Positions 1-10,583 of a stretch of 64,000 nt of DNA are shown here, piece by piece. Source of the stretch: Sphingomonadaceae bacterium. Its GTDB lineage: Bacteria > Pseudomonadota > Alphaproteobacteria > Sphingomonadales > Sphingomonadaceae. Below the pieces are notes generated by a model. The model made no database searches. It had not been told where the DNA came from and saw nothing but the letters and a program-made list of their open reading frames with translations. Position 1 is the first letter of the stretch, and each line of letters opens with the position of its first letter. A program made the position numbers and the translations under genes. The stretch spans positions 154,285 to 218,284 of the forward strand of contig JAECRT010000001.1 of the NCBI GenBank assembly GCA_016000085.1. The letters are read 5' to 3'.

Positions 1-972
1 CCCTGGGCCTTTTATGCCGATCCCGGCAAAGGCGTGGACATCGCCACCGGCCTTCGTGCGGCCTTGCCTGATGCCGCTCGCCTCATAGTCGTTAAGGGTT
101 GCGACGTCGCCCGCCCGATCGATGGCGGCATAGCCCGTGCGGTCGAGAGGGCAAAAAATGCCGATGTCGTCCTGTTGGCGATCGGCGAGGCACAAGACAT
201 GTCGGGCGAAGCCCAATCCCGCACCACCATAGAAATCCCTGCCGCTCAGCAGGCGCTTGCCGATGCGGTCGCGGCCACGGGCAAGCCTGTGATTGTCCTC
301 CTCCGCCACGGCCGCGCGCTCGCCCTGCATGACGGTGTCGCCAATGCGCAGGCAATTCTGGCGACATGGTTTCTGGGGTCAGAAGCAGGCCATGCCATCG
401 CCGACATTCTGTTCGGCAATGTCGATCCATCGGCCAAATTACCGGTCAGCTTCCCATGGGAATCCGGGCAGGAGCCGTTTTTCTACGACCGCAAGTCAAC
501 CGGTCGCCCGGTAATCGACAATCGTACCGAATATAGAGCACGCTATGCCACCACTGACAACAGCGCCCGCTATCCTTTCGGCCACGGCCTGTCCTACACC
601 CAGTTTGAATTGACCGACCTCAAATTGTCCGACGCGGCACTACGCTGGGACCGGGCGATCGAAGTCACCGCGCGCCTGACCAACAAGGGCAAACGCAAGG
701 GCAGCGAAGTCGTCCAACTCTATATTCGCGACCGCGTCGCCAGCCGCACCCGGCCGATCCGCGAACTCAAACGCATCCAGCGCGTCACGCTTGCATCGGG
801 CGACAGCATGCTGGTCCGCTTCTCGCTATCGCGCACCGATCTTCAATTTGTGGGCACGGGCAGCCGCATCATCGCCGAACCGGGCCTGTTCGACCTTTGG
901 CTCGGCCAGTCGTCGGTCGATGGTCTGCACACCCAATTCACCCTCTATGCGCAAGAAGCGACCAAGGGTTGA
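1..972 (+). CDS. GH3 family beta-glucosidase, C-terminal part (5' truncated by window edge)
   Basis: Frame 1 is open from base 1; GH3 C-terminal domain (ILFGNVDPSAKLPVSFP, YPFGHGLSYTQFE) followed by a FnIII-like domain (EVVQLYIRD..RPIRELKRIQRV). Confidence 0.9.
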   Translation, partial: PWAFYADPGKGVDIATGLRAALPDAARLIVVKGCDVARPIDGGIARAVERAKNADVVLLAIGEAQDMSGEAQSRTTIEIPAAQQALADAVAATGKPVIVLLRHGRALALHDGVANAQAILATWFLGSEAGHAIADILFGNVDPSAKLPVSFPWESGQEPFFYDRKSTGRPVIDNRTEYRARYATTDNSARYPFGHGLSYTQFELTDLKLSDAALRWDRAIEVTARLTNKGKRKGSEVVQLYIRDRVASRTRPIRELKRIQRVTLASGDSMLVRFSLSRTDLQFVGTGSRIIAEPGLFDLWLGQSSVDGLHTQFTLYAQEATKG

Positions 973-990
973 GCATCGACCAATGCAAGG

Positions 991-1923
991 TCAAGACTGG
1001 ATTGCCGGATCGGCCTCTCGATCGAATTGCGTGGTGGAGATGCGATCGCGTCCCTTCTGCTTGCTGTCGTAAAGCTGTCGGTCGGCCTCTATAATCCAGT
1101 TTTCGGCCGCCATTTCACGCGAACATCGGGCGCTGGCCACACCGATGCTGACGGTAATGTACGGGCTGACCTGTGATTGCGCGTGGGGAATGTTGAGCGA
1201 CTGGATCTGCAACCGAATTTCCTGCGCGACCAACTCTGCGCCCTGGGGATCGGTGCCCGGCAAGACACAGGCAAATTCTTCCCCGCCATAGCGGGCCGGC
1301 AGGTCGGTCGCACGCTTAACCGCCCGCGTTAACGCCGCGCCGACCATCGTGATACAGCGGTCGCCGGCAGGATGGCCGTAGGTATCATTGAATTGTTTGA
1401 AGAAATCGATGTCGAGCATGATGACCGACAGCCAGTCTCCAGTACGGGACAGGCGCGCCGCCTCGGTCTGTAACGCGCGCTCCAGATGGCGCCGATTGCT
1501 CAGGCCGGTCAGCGCATCCGTTACCGCCAGGGTCGCCAGTTGATCGCGCAGCCGCTTCAATTCCACATGATTGCTCACGCGCGCGCGCAGGATCGCGGGC
1601 TGGATCGGCTTGGTCACATAATCAATCGCGCCCAGCGAAAGCCCGCGCATCTCGTCCTCAGTATCCCCCAGCCCGGTCGTGAAAATGATCGGGATATCGG
1701 CGAGCAACGGGTCAGCCTTGATCTGGCGGCACACTTCAAACCCGTCGATCCCCGGCATCAGCACGTCGAGCAGCACCAGATCAGGCTGCGACACCCGCGC
1801 CGTATCCAGCGCCTGCTGGCCCGACGTAGCGAAACAGACCTCATAGTCATCTTCCAACACGGCGTTCATGATCTCGATGTTGGAGATTTCATCATCGACT
1901 ATGAGAATGGTCGCCCGGTTCAT
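991..1923 (-). CDS. Response regulator with GGDEF domain (PleD-like diguanylate cyclase)
   Basis: N-terminal receiver ([24 protein letters not shown]) and C-terminal RYGGEEF signature. Confidence 0.93.
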   Translation of the reverse strand: MNRATILIVDDEISNIEIMNAVLEDDYEVCFATSGQQALDTARVSQPDLVLLDVLMPGIDGFEVCRQIKADPLLADIPIIFTTGLGDTEDEMRGLSLGAIDYVTKPIQPAILRARVSNHVELKRLRDQLATLAVTDALTGLSNRRHLERALQTEAARLSRTGDWLSVIMLDIDFFKQFNDTYGHPAGDRCITMVGAALTRAVKRATDLPARYGGEEFACVLPGTDPQGAELVAQEIRLQIQSLNIPHAQSQVSPYITVSIGVASARCSREMAAENWIIEADRQLYDSKQKGRDRISTTQFDREADPAIQS

Positions 1924-4727
1924 GCCGTCGTTCCCGCATAATCGGCATCGATCAGCGTCAAAGCGCTTTCATAGTCCAGCCGCTCCAACGCCTGATATAC
2001 CGCATGGTCCGATTGCTGTGCATCGGACAGGCCAGCCGCCAACGCAAAACGGCCGAAGCTGGCGCGCGCACCCAGACTGCGGCGTAACACAAGTTCACGC
2101 AATTCCTGCCAAGCAGCACGGATCGTATCATCGTCGCCCGCACCCGTCACAACCGATACCGCGCTTTTTGGTCCCTCGGTCAGGCTTCGTGCGGCGGCGA
2201 TTGCAGGCAGGATCGCAGTTTCAAGAATGGCGATAGCAGCCTGCGCCTGCGCAGTTTCTGCTGCTGCCAGCAGCTTCTCAATGTCCGACGCACTGGCTTG
2301 TACCACGGGCAGTTCCAGCGACCCGGCCACGCCCTTGAGGCTATGAGCCAGCCGCCGCGCATCCGGTAACAAGCCTGCCGAGATATGTGCCCGCAAATCC
2401 TGTGCGACATGGGCATAACTGGCCCCAAAGCTGACGATCAGTTTGTGCAATAGCGCAGCCTTGCCGTTCACCCGTCGCAGTGCGGCCGGAATGTCGAAGG
2501 GCGGCAGGGTGTCGGGCAGGATCGTCGCCTGCGGTTCAGCGATCGCGCTCTGCTCTGCCACGACTGTCGATCGATCCGCCTTCAGCCAGCGATCCAGCGT
2601 CCGTACCAAAATCTGGGGGTCAACCGGCTTGGCAATATGATCGTTCATGCCTACGGCAAAGCAACGCTGCTTTTCCTCCTCATAGGCATGGGCTGTCATG
2701 GCGATCACCGGCAGTTGATCGGCTGTCCAACTTTCGCGAATGATCTTCGTCGCGCTGATGCCATCCATCTCGGGCATCTGCACGTCCATCAGCACTGCGG
2801 CATAGGTCGCGCCATTGTCCTGCACCTTGTCGCAGGCGGTTCGACCATTTTCGGCGCAATCCACCGACAGTCCGGCATCACTCAGCAATTCCAGTGCAAT
2901 TTCGCGGTTGATCTCATTATCTTCGACCAGCAGGACATGCAGCCCGCGCAGATGTTCCGCCACCATGGGCAATGCCTCTACCAAAGGCGCAACCTGCACC
3001 GTCGTCGCGACATCCTGTGCAAACATGCCTTTGATTGTGTCGAGCAGCGTTTGCGGCACCACCGGCTTGGTCAAGAAAGCCGTCACTTGGCTGTCATTGG
3101 CCCCCAGGACGAAATCGTCCGCACCATAGGCCGTGACGATCAGCGTCCTGGGCCGTGCGTTGCGATATGCAGTGCCGCTCATCATTTCGATCGCCTGCAT
3201 GCCGTCCATTCCCGGCATCTTCCAGTCGAGCAGGACCAGATCATAGGGCTTGCCGCCCTCGTCCGCATGCGCGACCGCGGCCAGCGCCTCATTGCCCGAC
3301 GCCACCAGATCCACGGCGACGCCCCATCCGGCAAAGACATCATGCATGATCTGCCGGGACGCCGCATTGTCGTCCGCCGCCAACACACGCAGCCGCCGGA
3401 TATGATCAGGCACATGCATTTCCAGAGCGGACACATCGTCTTCCATCGCCATCAGCATGTCGCAGGTAAAGACGCTGCCCTCGCCCGGCGCGCTGTCCAC
3501 GCGAATGGTGCCGCCCATCTGCTCGACAATCTGGCGACAGATGGCCAGCCCCAACCCGGTGCCGCCGAAACGACGCGTGGTCGAACTGTCGGCTTGGGTG
3601 AAGGAATGGAACAGCGACGTCTGCTGTTCAATCGTCATGCCGATGCCGGTGTCACGCACGGACAGTTGGAGCCTGACTTGACCATTACGCTCAGAACTGA
3701 TGCCGACACTGATCGTCACCGTCCCGCCTTCGGAAAATTTGACGGCATTGCTCAAGAGGTTCAGCACAACCTGATTGAACCGTATCTCGTCACCGACCAC
3801 CCGTTCCGGTACGATGGCGTCGAAACGGGAAATGACCCGCACCCGCTTCGCTTCGGCATCGGCCGCGACCATCAGTATCTGGTTCTCGATAGCGCTGCGC
3901 AGCGTGAAGGCCCGCGCCTCCAACGTCAGCTTGCCTGCCTCGTTCTTCGAAAAATCGAGAATGTCGTTGATCAGTCGGAGCAGGGACACGCCCGCGCCGT
4001 TGATCTTGCTGACATAATCCTGTTGCTTGGGATCAAGGTCAGTGCGCGCGACCAGATGGCAAAAACCCAAGATCGCGTTCATCGGCGTGCGGATTTCATG
4101 GCTCATATTGGCAAGGAACAGGCTCTTGGCGCGATTGGCGTCCTCGGCCTCGCGTGTGCGCTCCTCCAGTGCTTCGTTCTTCGCCAATATCTCCTCGGCC
4201 ATCCGCTGGTTGCGCGCGAAGCTTTCGACCAACTTGTCGCTCAGCCACACCAGCACGGCGGTCTGGAAAGCGACGATCAACGCGTGAAGCAGAACGCGCT
4301 CCAGATTGCCCTGCCCCGGGAAAACGGCAGATGGCAGCAGATATTGCAGCAGCAAATGATGCAGCGCGGTCGCCATCGCGGCTACCAATATCGCCCGCCT
4401 GTCGCACCAGGCGATGGTCAGCGCCAGCATGGCGAAGAAATACATGTGCATGTCCATCTGCCACGCATGGCCGCGCAGCAGCAGCAGCAGAATGGCAGGC
4501 TCGCCCATCAGGGCGACGGCTGACAAATAGCGGGTGGCAGGCGCAATTCCCCGGCGCCACCAGATAAGATGATAGGAGCCTGCCAGCATCGATCCGGCCA
4601 CCACCGCACCAACCGGCGACCGACCCGTAAGCAACGCGACAGCGGCGAGAAGAGGGACATGGGCCCAAAACAGCGCCACCAGAAACCGCCCGAATTGGAA
4701 ACGCAATTTGTCGAGTTCCAGGGTCAT
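1920..4727 (-). CDS. Membrane hybrid sensor histidine kinase with two receiver domains and Hpt domain
   Basis: N-terminal TM helices, H-box [23 protein letters not shown], two receivers ([27 protein letters not shown]) and Hpt ([11 protein letters not shown]). 4-nt overlap with the downstream GGDEF gene. Confidence 0.93.
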   Translation of the reverse strand: MTLELDKLRFQFGRFLVALFWAHVPLLAAVALLTGRSPVGAVVAGSMLAGSYHLIWWRRGIAPATRYLSAVALMGEPAILLLLLRGHAWQMDMHMYFFAMLALTIAWCDRRAILVAAMATALHHLLLQYLLPSAVFPGQGNLERVLLHALIVAFQTAVLVWLSDKLVESFARNQRMAEEILAKNEALEERTREAEDANRAKSLFLANMSHEIRTPMNAILGFCHLVARTDLDPKQQDYVSKINGAGVSLLRLINDILDFSKNEAGKLTLEARAFTLRSAIENQILMVAADAEAKRVRVISRFDAIVPERVVGDEIRFNQVVLNLLSNAVKFSEGGTVTISVGISSERNGQVRLQLSVRDTGIGMTIEQQTSLFHSFTQADSSTTRRFGGTGLGLAICRQIVEQMGGTIRVDSAPGEGSVFTCDMLMAMEDDVSALEMHVPDHIRRLRVLAADDNAASRQIMHDVFAGWGVAVDLVASGNEALAAVAHADEGGKPYDLVLLDWKMPGMDGMQAIEMMSGTAYRNARPRTLIVTAYGADDFVLGANDSQVTAFLTKPVVPQTLLDTIKGMFAQDVATTVQVAPLVEALPMVAEHLRGLHVLLVEDNEINREIALELLSDAGLSVDCAENGRTACDKVQDNGATYAAVLMDVQMPEMDGISATKIIRESWTADQLPVIAMTAHAYEEEKQRCFAVGMNDHIAKPVDPQILVRTLDRWLKADRSTVVAEQSAIAEPQATILPDTLPPFDIPAALRRVNGKAALLHKLIVSFGASYAHVAQDLRAHISAGLLPDARRLAHSLKGVAGSLELPVVQASASDIEKLLAAAETAQAQAAIAILETAILPAIAAARSLTEGPKSAVSVVTGAGDDDTIRAAWQELRELVLRRSLGARASFGRFALAAGLSDAQQSDHAVYQALERLDYESALTLIDADYAGTTA

Positions 4728-5158
4728 AGGCTACCTTCTTCTAATATGGGGGCGACGCATCCACCGCGCGCCGGCGCAGCAACGACCAACCAGGCCCCCG
4801 CCCTGCGCAAAGCAGTCGGAAAATCGGGGTGGTTTGAACCGGCGATGATTATGTTGCGGAAATGGCCCGGTTCGACGAACCCGCCATCTGCGGCGCGAAC
4901 TAGGTTGATCGTATCGGCCAGGCTGGACCCGGGCGGCGCAACAACCAGATACTGACCGGAATTTGCGCCCGACACGATCCACGCCACACCCAGCCCGACC
5001 AGTCCGGTCACGAGCAACAAGGCTGCGGGCAGACACTCAGACAAGACCCCTGTCACTGACCGCGTGCGAGGGCGCATGCGGTCAGTAACGCAATATATCG
5101 AGGCTTGCCGCTGGCGGCGCGCCGATAGGGAAAATGCCATCAAATTCATGATGTACAT
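4724..5158 (-). CDS. Small predicted membrane protein of unknown function, co-transcribed with histidine kinase
   Basis: One TM segment ([16 protein letters not shown]); stop/start overlap with the downstream kinase gene. Start codon uncertain. Confidence 0.6.
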   Translation of the reverse strand: MYIMNLMAFSLSARRQRQASIYCVTDRMRPRTRSVTGVLSECLPAALLLVTGLVGLGVAWIVSGANSGQYLVVAPPGSSLADTINLVRAADGGFVEPGHFRNIIIAGSNHPDFPTALRRAGAWLVVAAPARGGCVAPILEEGSL

Positions 5159-5299
5159 TAAGCCCGATAAGCCTTTTATATCGGTTAATAGCGTATAAGG
5201 ATATGGCAGATAGTTTCCGCAAAACGGGCATCATCATGAATTAATTATAGAAAAATTCAACCATTTCGGATTTACTTGTTCGCTATGGCATGATGCCCG

Positions 5300-7033
5300 T
5301 CAGAATGCGTCCCCCTCGAGCGCCATGATTGTGCGTTCACCCGCGGCGATACCGGTCGCCAGTCCCTGCGCCTGCGATAGCATCCGTTCAGCAAAAAAGT
5401 CGGCCACGGCCCGCTTGCCTGCATGCTGGGGCGTGTCATCCGTCGCAGCGACGGCCATGCGCGTCCACATCCAGCCCATTGCCACCAGCGCGAACAGGCG
5501 CAAATAATCGACCGCCGCCGCGCCGGTCGCATCCACCGACGCGCCGCGCAACGAAGCCGTAACATCGCGCAGCAGATCCAGCGCCGTGCCCGTCCGGTTC
5601 GCTATCGTTACGTTACCGGCCGCCGCCAGGTCCGCCGCGATCAGGTCGAAGAACCCGTCTACCACCGCACCGCCCGCGAGCGGCAACTTGCGCCCGACCA
5701 GATCCATCGCCTGCACGCCATTGGTGCCTTCGTAGATTTGGGCAATGCGCGCGTCGCGCACATATTGTTCCATGCCCCATTCGCGAATGTAGCCATGGCC
5801 GCCGAAAACCTGCTGTGCCTGCACCGCACTTTCAAAGCCGAAATCGGTAAAGGCCGCCTTCACAACCGGGGTCAGCAGCGCGACCAGCGCATCTGCCTTC
5901 GCGCGTTCGTGCGCATCGGCATGATGATGCGCACGGTCCAATTGCAACGCGGTCCAGCCAGCAAGTGCACGTCCGGCCTCCACAAAGGCGCGGATATTGA
6001 GCAGCATCCGCCGCACATCGGCATGCTCGATGATCGCAACCGGCGCGCGCGCGCCATCGCCGCTGCGGCCCTGCAATCGCTCCTTGGCATAGCCCGCCGC
6101 CTGCCCATAGGCCGCGCCCGCTATGCCCAACCCCTGCACGCCGACCATCAGCCGTTCGGCATTCATCATCGTGAACATGGCGGCCAGCCCGCGATGCGGC
6201 TCACCCACCAGCCAGCCGGTCGCGCCATCATAATTCATGACGCAGGTCGGCTGAGCATGAATGCCCATCTTCTTTTCCAACGATCCGACCGACAGACCGT
6301 TGCGCACGGTAAAACCTCCGTCCGCATCGGCCAGGAATTTGGGCACCAGAAACAGGCTGATCCCCTTCACGCCCGCCGGCGCATCAGGCAGTCGCGCGAG
6401 CACCAGATGGACGATATTCCCGCCGAAATCATGATCGCCCGACGAAATGAAGATCTTGGTTCCGGTGACCGCATAGCTGCCATCGCCATTCGGCGCCGCC
6501 TTAGTCTTGAGCAGGGCCAGGTCAGTGCCCGCGCCGCTTTCGGTCAGCGCCATCGCGCCGGTCCATTCGCCGCTCACCATCGGCGGCAACCAGATGGCCT
6601 TCAATTCATCGCTGGCATGGGCCATGATCGCCTCGCATGCCCCTCGCGTCAGTCCGGGAAACAAGCCGAAGGAAAGGTTGGTGGCCGACATCATCTCGTC
6701 CAGCCAAAGCTGAAGGATGAACGGCAGCCCCTGCCCACCATGCGCGGGGTCCGCCGACAATGACGTCCAGCCCGCCGCCGCAAAGTCGCGCCATGCCTGC
6801 GCAAAGCCCGTCGGAGTCACAACCGCACCATCTACCAGCCTGGAACCCTGCTCGTCCCCCTCGCGGTTCAATGGATACAGCCGGTCAGCGCACATACGCC
6901 CCGCCTCTTCCAGCACAGCCACCGCGAGATCGACGTCGACCTCCTTGCCCGTCTCCGCCATCGCCCGGTCAAAGCCGAGCACATCGCTCAGCAGGAAGCG
7001 GTAATCATCGATTGGCGGAACATAGCTGTACAT
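5300..7033 (-). CDS. Acyl-CoA dehydrogenase (long, ~577 aa, with C-terminal extension)
   Basis: ALTESGAGTDLALLKTKA, VFGGHGYIREWGMEQYVRDARIAQIYEGTNGVQAMDLVGRKL. Confidence 0.93.
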   Translation of the reverse strand: MYSYVPPIDDYRFLLSDVLGFDRAMAETGKEVDVDLAVAVLEEAGRMCADRLYPLNREGDEQGSRLVDGAVVTPTGFAQAWRDFAAAGWTSLSADPAHGGQGLPFILQLWLDEMMSATNLSFGLFPGLTRGACEAIMAHASDELKAIWLPPMVSGEWTGAMALTESGAGTDLALLKTKAAPNGDGSYAVTGTKIFISSGDHDFGGNIVHLVLARLPDAPAGVKGISLFLVPKFLADADGGFTVRNGLSVGSLEKKMGIHAQPTCVMNYDGATGWLVGEPHRGLAAMFTMMNAERLMVGVQGLGIAGAAYGQAAGYAKERLQGRSGDGARAPVAIIEHADVRRMLLNIRAFVEAGRALAGWTALQLDRAHHHADAHERAKADALVALLTPVVKAAFTDFGFESAVQAQQVFGGHGYIREWGMEQYVRDARIAQIYEGTNGVQAMDLVGRKLPLAGGAVVDGFFDLIAADLAAAGNVTIANRTGTALDLLRDVTASLRGASVDATGAAAVDYLRLFALVAMGWMWTRMAVAATDDTPQHAGKRAVADFFAERMLSQAQGLATGIAAGERTIMALEGDAF

Positions 7034-7062
7034 CGGATCTCTCCAAAAAACGTTGCGCGTTC

Positions 7063-7089
7063 TTTATACCAAACATCTGTTACAGTCAA
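7063..7089 (-). promoter_or_regulatory. Candidate promoter of acyl-CoA dehydrogenase with embedded AACA-GA-TGTT inverted repeat
   Basis: Minus strand TTGACT - 15 nt - TATAAA; the spacer contains AACAGATGTT (plus-strand 7072-7081). Suboptimal spacing. Confidence 0.4.
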
Positions 7090-7129
7090 TTTCAAAGCCC
7101 GCCTGCGCTCTTGCAATGGCGCCGAAATC

Positions 7130-7708
7130 CTATTCGTGCCGGAAGATGGTAACGATCTGCGCAGCGATCATTCCGCTTTCCAGCCGCCCCGGCCGATACC
7201 AGTCCGCAGCGCTATTCAACTGCGACAACAGAAGGTTGCGATAAATAGACGGATCAATGGACTCAGGCAGCGGTAGCGCGTCGACCAGTTCGCGAAACAC
7301 CCCTTCGAACCGATCTCGCCGCGCCACTAGTAGCTCTCGCACCGCTTCGGGCACTTCGCGAAAATCGTTCATCATCGGCAGGGTGAGCGAGTCCGGCGCA
7401 AGCTGAATGTCCAGCAAGCACGCACAGGCCGCCTCCAGCCTGTCCCATGGATCGGCCCGCGTCGCGATTGCCGCCACGATCCGGCCCTGCGCTTCATCAA
7501 GGGCAGCATCGTGCAGTTCGACAAACAAAGCGTCTTTCGACTTGATGTGGTGATAGAGCGAACCGCCCAGCACGCCCGCCTGTTCGCCAATGTCGCGCAT
7601 CGACGTGCCCCGATAACCCTTGCGCGCAAAGAGTTGCGCCGCGATGGCCAATATCTGGTGGCGGCGACCCGGACGCTCATCGGCGGAGGCTACATCCTTC
7701 TTCGTCAT
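7130..7708 (-). CDS. TetR family transcriptional regulator
   Basis: N-terminal HTH: ILAIAAQLFARKGYRGTSMRDIGEQAGVLGGSLYHHIKSKDALF. Confidence 0.93.
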   Translation of the reverse strand: MTKKDVASADERPGRRHQILAIAAQLFARKGYRGTSMRDIGEQAGVLGGSLYHHIKSKDALFVELHDAALDEAQGRIVAAIATRADPWDRLEAACACLLDIQLAPDSLTLPMMNDFREVPEAVRELLVARRDRFEGVFRELVDALPLPESIDPSIYRNLLLSQLNSAADWYRPGRLESGMIAAQIVTIFRHE

Positions 7709-7810
7709 ACCAGCGCGCTAGCACAGACTATGGCCAATGTTACCGGATTTGTTACGCTTGGCCGACGCTCTCCCTCCGCAGGTCTGGACGTCGAGGCGAA
7801 ATCTACTATA

Positions 7811-7822
7811 TACCGCACGGTA
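7811..7822. promoter_or_regulatory. Putative TetR operator TACC-GCAC-GGTA (copy 1)
   Basis: Perfect inverted repeat TACCN4GGTA overlapping the 5' end of the plus-strand tetR; same motif recurs at 8494 and 8543. Confidence 0.65.
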
Positions 7823-7827
7823 TGGAA

Positions 7828-8433
7828 ATGACTGCAACCCAAGGTGGGAGAGGCCGCCCCAGGGAATTCGACCCCGAAGAAGCCTTGGCTGCTGCACTCC
7901 AGGTTTTCTGGAGGCGCGGCTATGATGGCGCGTCCATGGCCGAACTCACCGAAGCGATGGGTATCACCAAGCCCAGCCTTTACGCCTGTTTCGGCAACAA
8001 GGAAGCGCTGTTCCGCAAGGCGTTGGACCTCTATGAGCGCGACAAGCTCTGCTACATCAAATCCGCTTTGGAAGCACCCACGGCCAAAGGCGTGGCGGAG
8101 CGAATCCTGCGCGGGTCGCTGGCGATCCAGACCGGCGGCAACGATCCCAGGGGGTGCCTCGGCGTCATCAGCTCAGTCGGCGGCACCGCCCACGCTGAAT
8201 CTATCCGTGACGAGATCATGGCCCGTCGCGCTTCGTCCGACCGCGCGCTCGTCGAACGGTTCGAGCGTGCCCGCGCCGAAGGCGACCTGCCTGCCGGTGT
8301 GGAACCTCAAGCCATGGCCTGCTATCTGACAACCGTCATTCAGGGCATGGCGATCCAGGCTGGCGCGGATGTGCCGCGCGAACGGCTGGAACAATTGATC
8401 AACACCACGCTCGCCATGTGGCCAAGCAACTAA
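7828..8433 (+). CDS. TetR/AcrR family transcriptional regulator, likely local repressor of the RND operon
   Basis: HTH: EEALAAALQVFWRRGYDGASMAELTEAMGITKPSLYACFGNKEALF. ATG at 7822 or 7828 both possible. Confidence 0.92.
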   Translation: MTATQGGRGRPREFDPEEALAAALQVFWRRGYDGASMAELTEAMGITKPSLYACFGNKEALFRKALDLYERDKLCYIKSALEAPTAKGVAERILRGSLAIQTGGNDPRGCLGVISSVGGTAHAESIRDEIMARRASSDRALVERFERARAEGDLPAGVEPQAMACYLTTVIQGMAIQAGADVPRERLEQLINTTLAMWPSN

Positions 8434-8493
8434 ACGGAAATAGTACATATTTCAGGCGCATGCGCCGTTGAAAATGCTGCAACGCAAATAAAA

Positions 8494-8505
8494 TACCTAT
8501 CGGTA
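8494..8505. promoter_or_regulatory. Putative TetR operator TACC-TATC-GGTA (copy 2)
   Basis: Inverted repeat matching copies 1 and 3. Confidence 0.6.
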
Positions 8506-8515
8506 CAAAATGCGG

Positions 8516-8544
8516 TTGACGACCAGTCGCCTTCTTAATATATA
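8516..8544 (+). promoter_or_regulatory. Putative sigma70-type promoter of the RND efflux operon
   Basis: TTGACG (8516-8521), 17-nt spacer, TATATA (8539-8544); downstream edge overlaps operator copy 3. Confidence 0.6.
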
Positions 8545-8554
8545 CCATGTGGTA
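8543..8554. promoter_or_regulatory. Putative TetR operator TACC-ATGT-GGTA (copy 3)
   Basis: Perfect inverted repeat overlapping the -10 element of the predicted promoter. Confidence 0.65.
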
Positions 8555-8824
8555 CACAATGATGCCGGGCACATAGCCTTGGGAGGCCATCATGCAACAT
8601 TATCCAACGACAAGCTGTCGATGACAGCATCTTAAAAGGGCGGATTCCCGGTAACGGGCTCCTCCACATATTATCATTTTCATCCGTTCTATCGTCATGC
8701 CCGCGTGGGCTTGGCGACGCACGGATGCACGCCCTGATCAAGGGGTATTTCTTCGGGACGCCACCGCCGCGCTTTTCCGCACGAACGGTCGCGCCATTTT
8801 TCAGCAACAGGGAAGGAACAGGAC

Positions 8825-9220
8825 ATGGCTTTCCTCAATTTTGCACAACCCCTGGCGGGGCCGGACATGGCGGTGGGTGCAACCCCCGCCCTGCCAGTCC
8901 CTGCTTCGGACTTCACGGCGCAGGAATGGCAGATCGTCGCGCTTGCCCGCACCGATGGACTCCATTCGCTGCGGGGTCCGAGCCGGTTCGATCGGCTGCG
9001 CACCTGGATTTTCGGTGAGGAAACCAGCCTCGTGCTAGCCAGCGAACGGCTGGAAGCACTGCGTCGCCTGGCCGTCGAAGCTTGGCATAAAGGCTATGCC
9101 GTCCCGCTTTCAGCCCTCGCCGCGTTTCGCGCCGCCGGCTTTTCGACCGGCCAGCTTGAACTGCTGCTCGCCACCATCAGCGCGGGCCGCCATGCCCGCA
9201 CACGCCGGAGTTTTGCATGA
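8825..9220 (+). CDS. Uncharacterised 131-aa protein, first gene of RND efflux operon
   Basis: ORF preceded by GGAAGGAACAGGAC; last bases overlap the ATG of the MFP gene (ATGA, 9217-9220). Confidence 0.75.
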   Translation: MAFLNFAQPLAGPDMAVGATPALPVPASDFTAQEWQIVALARTDGLHSLRGPSRFDRLRTWIFGEETSLVLASERLEALRRLAVEAWHKGYAVPLSALAAFRAAGFSTGQLELLLATISAGRHARTRRSFA

Positions 9221-10479
9221 ACCAGATGACCAAAATTGCCGCTGACGCGCCTGTGTTTGCGGCAGGAACCTCGTCTCGCTGGCGCTGGTCGCGGCGTCAC
9301 GGCGGTGTCGCCGCCATAGCTCTGATCGCCGTGCTAGGGATCGGCTGGAAATGGATCGAACAACCACAGGCGCGGGCGTCGGCCGCCACGCTGGCGGCGG
9401 TCGGCGTCTCCGCGCCGCTCGCCCGCAGCGTGACGCAATGGGACGATTATGTCGGCCGCTTCGCCCCCAGCCAGACGGTCGAAATCCGTCCGCGCGTGTC
9501 GGGCGCGGTGACCGCCATCCATTTCCGCGATGGCGATTCAGTCCAACGGGGCCAATTGCTTTTCACGATCGACCAGCGCCCTTTCCTCGCGGCTCTGGCT
9601 GAGGCCCGCGCCAATGTGGCCTCGGCGCGCAGCGGCCTGATGCTCGCGCACAATGACTATGCCCGCCTCCAGCGGCTGACCGGCGACGAAGCCGTGTCGG
9701 CGAGCGAGGCGGACATGTTGCGCTCCCGCCTTCAAGCGGCGCAGGCGGCATTGGCCGGAGCGCAGGCGCGCGAACGGCAACGGGCGCTCGATGTCGAATT
9801 TACCCAGGTTCGCGCACCGATTTCCGGGCGCGTCTCCGACCGTCGCGTCGATATCGGCAATCTGGTGTCTGGCGCCGAAGGCAGCGGCGCAACCCTGCTC
9901 ACTTCGGTCAACCGGCTCGACCCCATCTATTTCAACTTCGACGCCTCCGAAGCGCTCTACCTCAAGTCGCAACGCGACAAAGGCGATAGCGGCGCGGTCG
10001 AGGTGCGCTTGCAGGACGAAACCGACTATCGCTGGAAAGGCAAGCTCGACTTCACCGACAATGGCCTCGATCCCCGGTCTGGCACCATCCGCATCCGCGC
10101 CCTGTTCGACAATCCCGGCAATTTCCTGACGCCCGGCCTGTTCGGCAATATGCGCCTCGCCAATGGTGGCAAGGCCAACGCCCTGCTGGTCCCCGACGAA
10201 GCGATCCAGTCCGATCAGGCGCGCAAGACCGTGCTAGTCGTCGGCAAGGATGACAGCGTCGCGGTCAAGCCGGTCGAACTGGGTCCACTGGTCGATGGCC
10301 TGCGCATCATCCGCTCCGGCTTGTCGCCCGATGATCGGGTGATCGTGTCCAACATTCAAGCCGCGATGCCGGGGGCGAAGGTGGCGGTGCGCCCAGCGCG
10401 TATCACGCCCACTCCCGCGCCCGTTACGCCAGTCGACAGCGCAGCCCCGATCGCCGCCCAGGCGACCTTTACCCGCTGA
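9217..10479 (+). CDS. RND efflux periplasmic adaptor (membrane fusion protein)
   Basis: Biotinyl-lipoyl-like/HlyD motifs: VEIRPRVSGAVTAIHFRDGDSVQRGQLLFTIDQRPF; typical MFP C-terminal domain. Confidence 0.94.
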   Translation: MNQMTKIAADAPVFAAGTSSRWRWSRRHGGVAAIALIAVLGIGWKWIEQPQARASAATLAAVGVSAPLARSVTQWDDYVGRFAPSQTVEIRPRVSGAVTAIHFRDGDSVQRGQLLFTIDQRPFLAALAEARANVASARSGLMLAHNDYARLQRLTGDEAVSASEADMLRSRLQAAQAALAGAQARERQRALDVEFTQVRAPISGRVSDRRVDIGNLVSGAEGSGATLLTSVNRLDPIYFNFDASEALYLKSQRDKGDSGAVEVRLQDETDYRWKGKLDFTDNGLDPRSGTIRIRALFDNPGNFLTPGLFGNMRLANGGKANALLVPDEAIQSDQARKTVLVVGKDDSVAVKPVELGPLVDGLRIIRSGLSPDDRVIVSNIQAAMPGAKVAVRPARITPTPAPVTPVDSAAPIAAQATFTR

Positions 10480-10583
10480 ACCCAATCACCGCGCGCCAGC
10501 GCTGAACCAGACAAAAACTGACCCGTGGTCCGGCCCTCGCCGGATCGCGCGTCACCCCTTTGCCCTACGCCAAGGATAAGCCG

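Noticed and set aside
2637-4523. 628-aa plus-strand ORF antisense to the hybrid histidine kinase
   Set aside because: His/Gln/Arg-rich mirror of a strongly supported kinase gene; typical spurious antisense ORF in high-GC DNA.
5423-6763. 446-aa plus-strand ORF opposite the acyl-CoA dehydrogenase
   Set aside because: Antisense artefact; composition not protein-like and the acyl-CoA dehydrogenase frame is clear.
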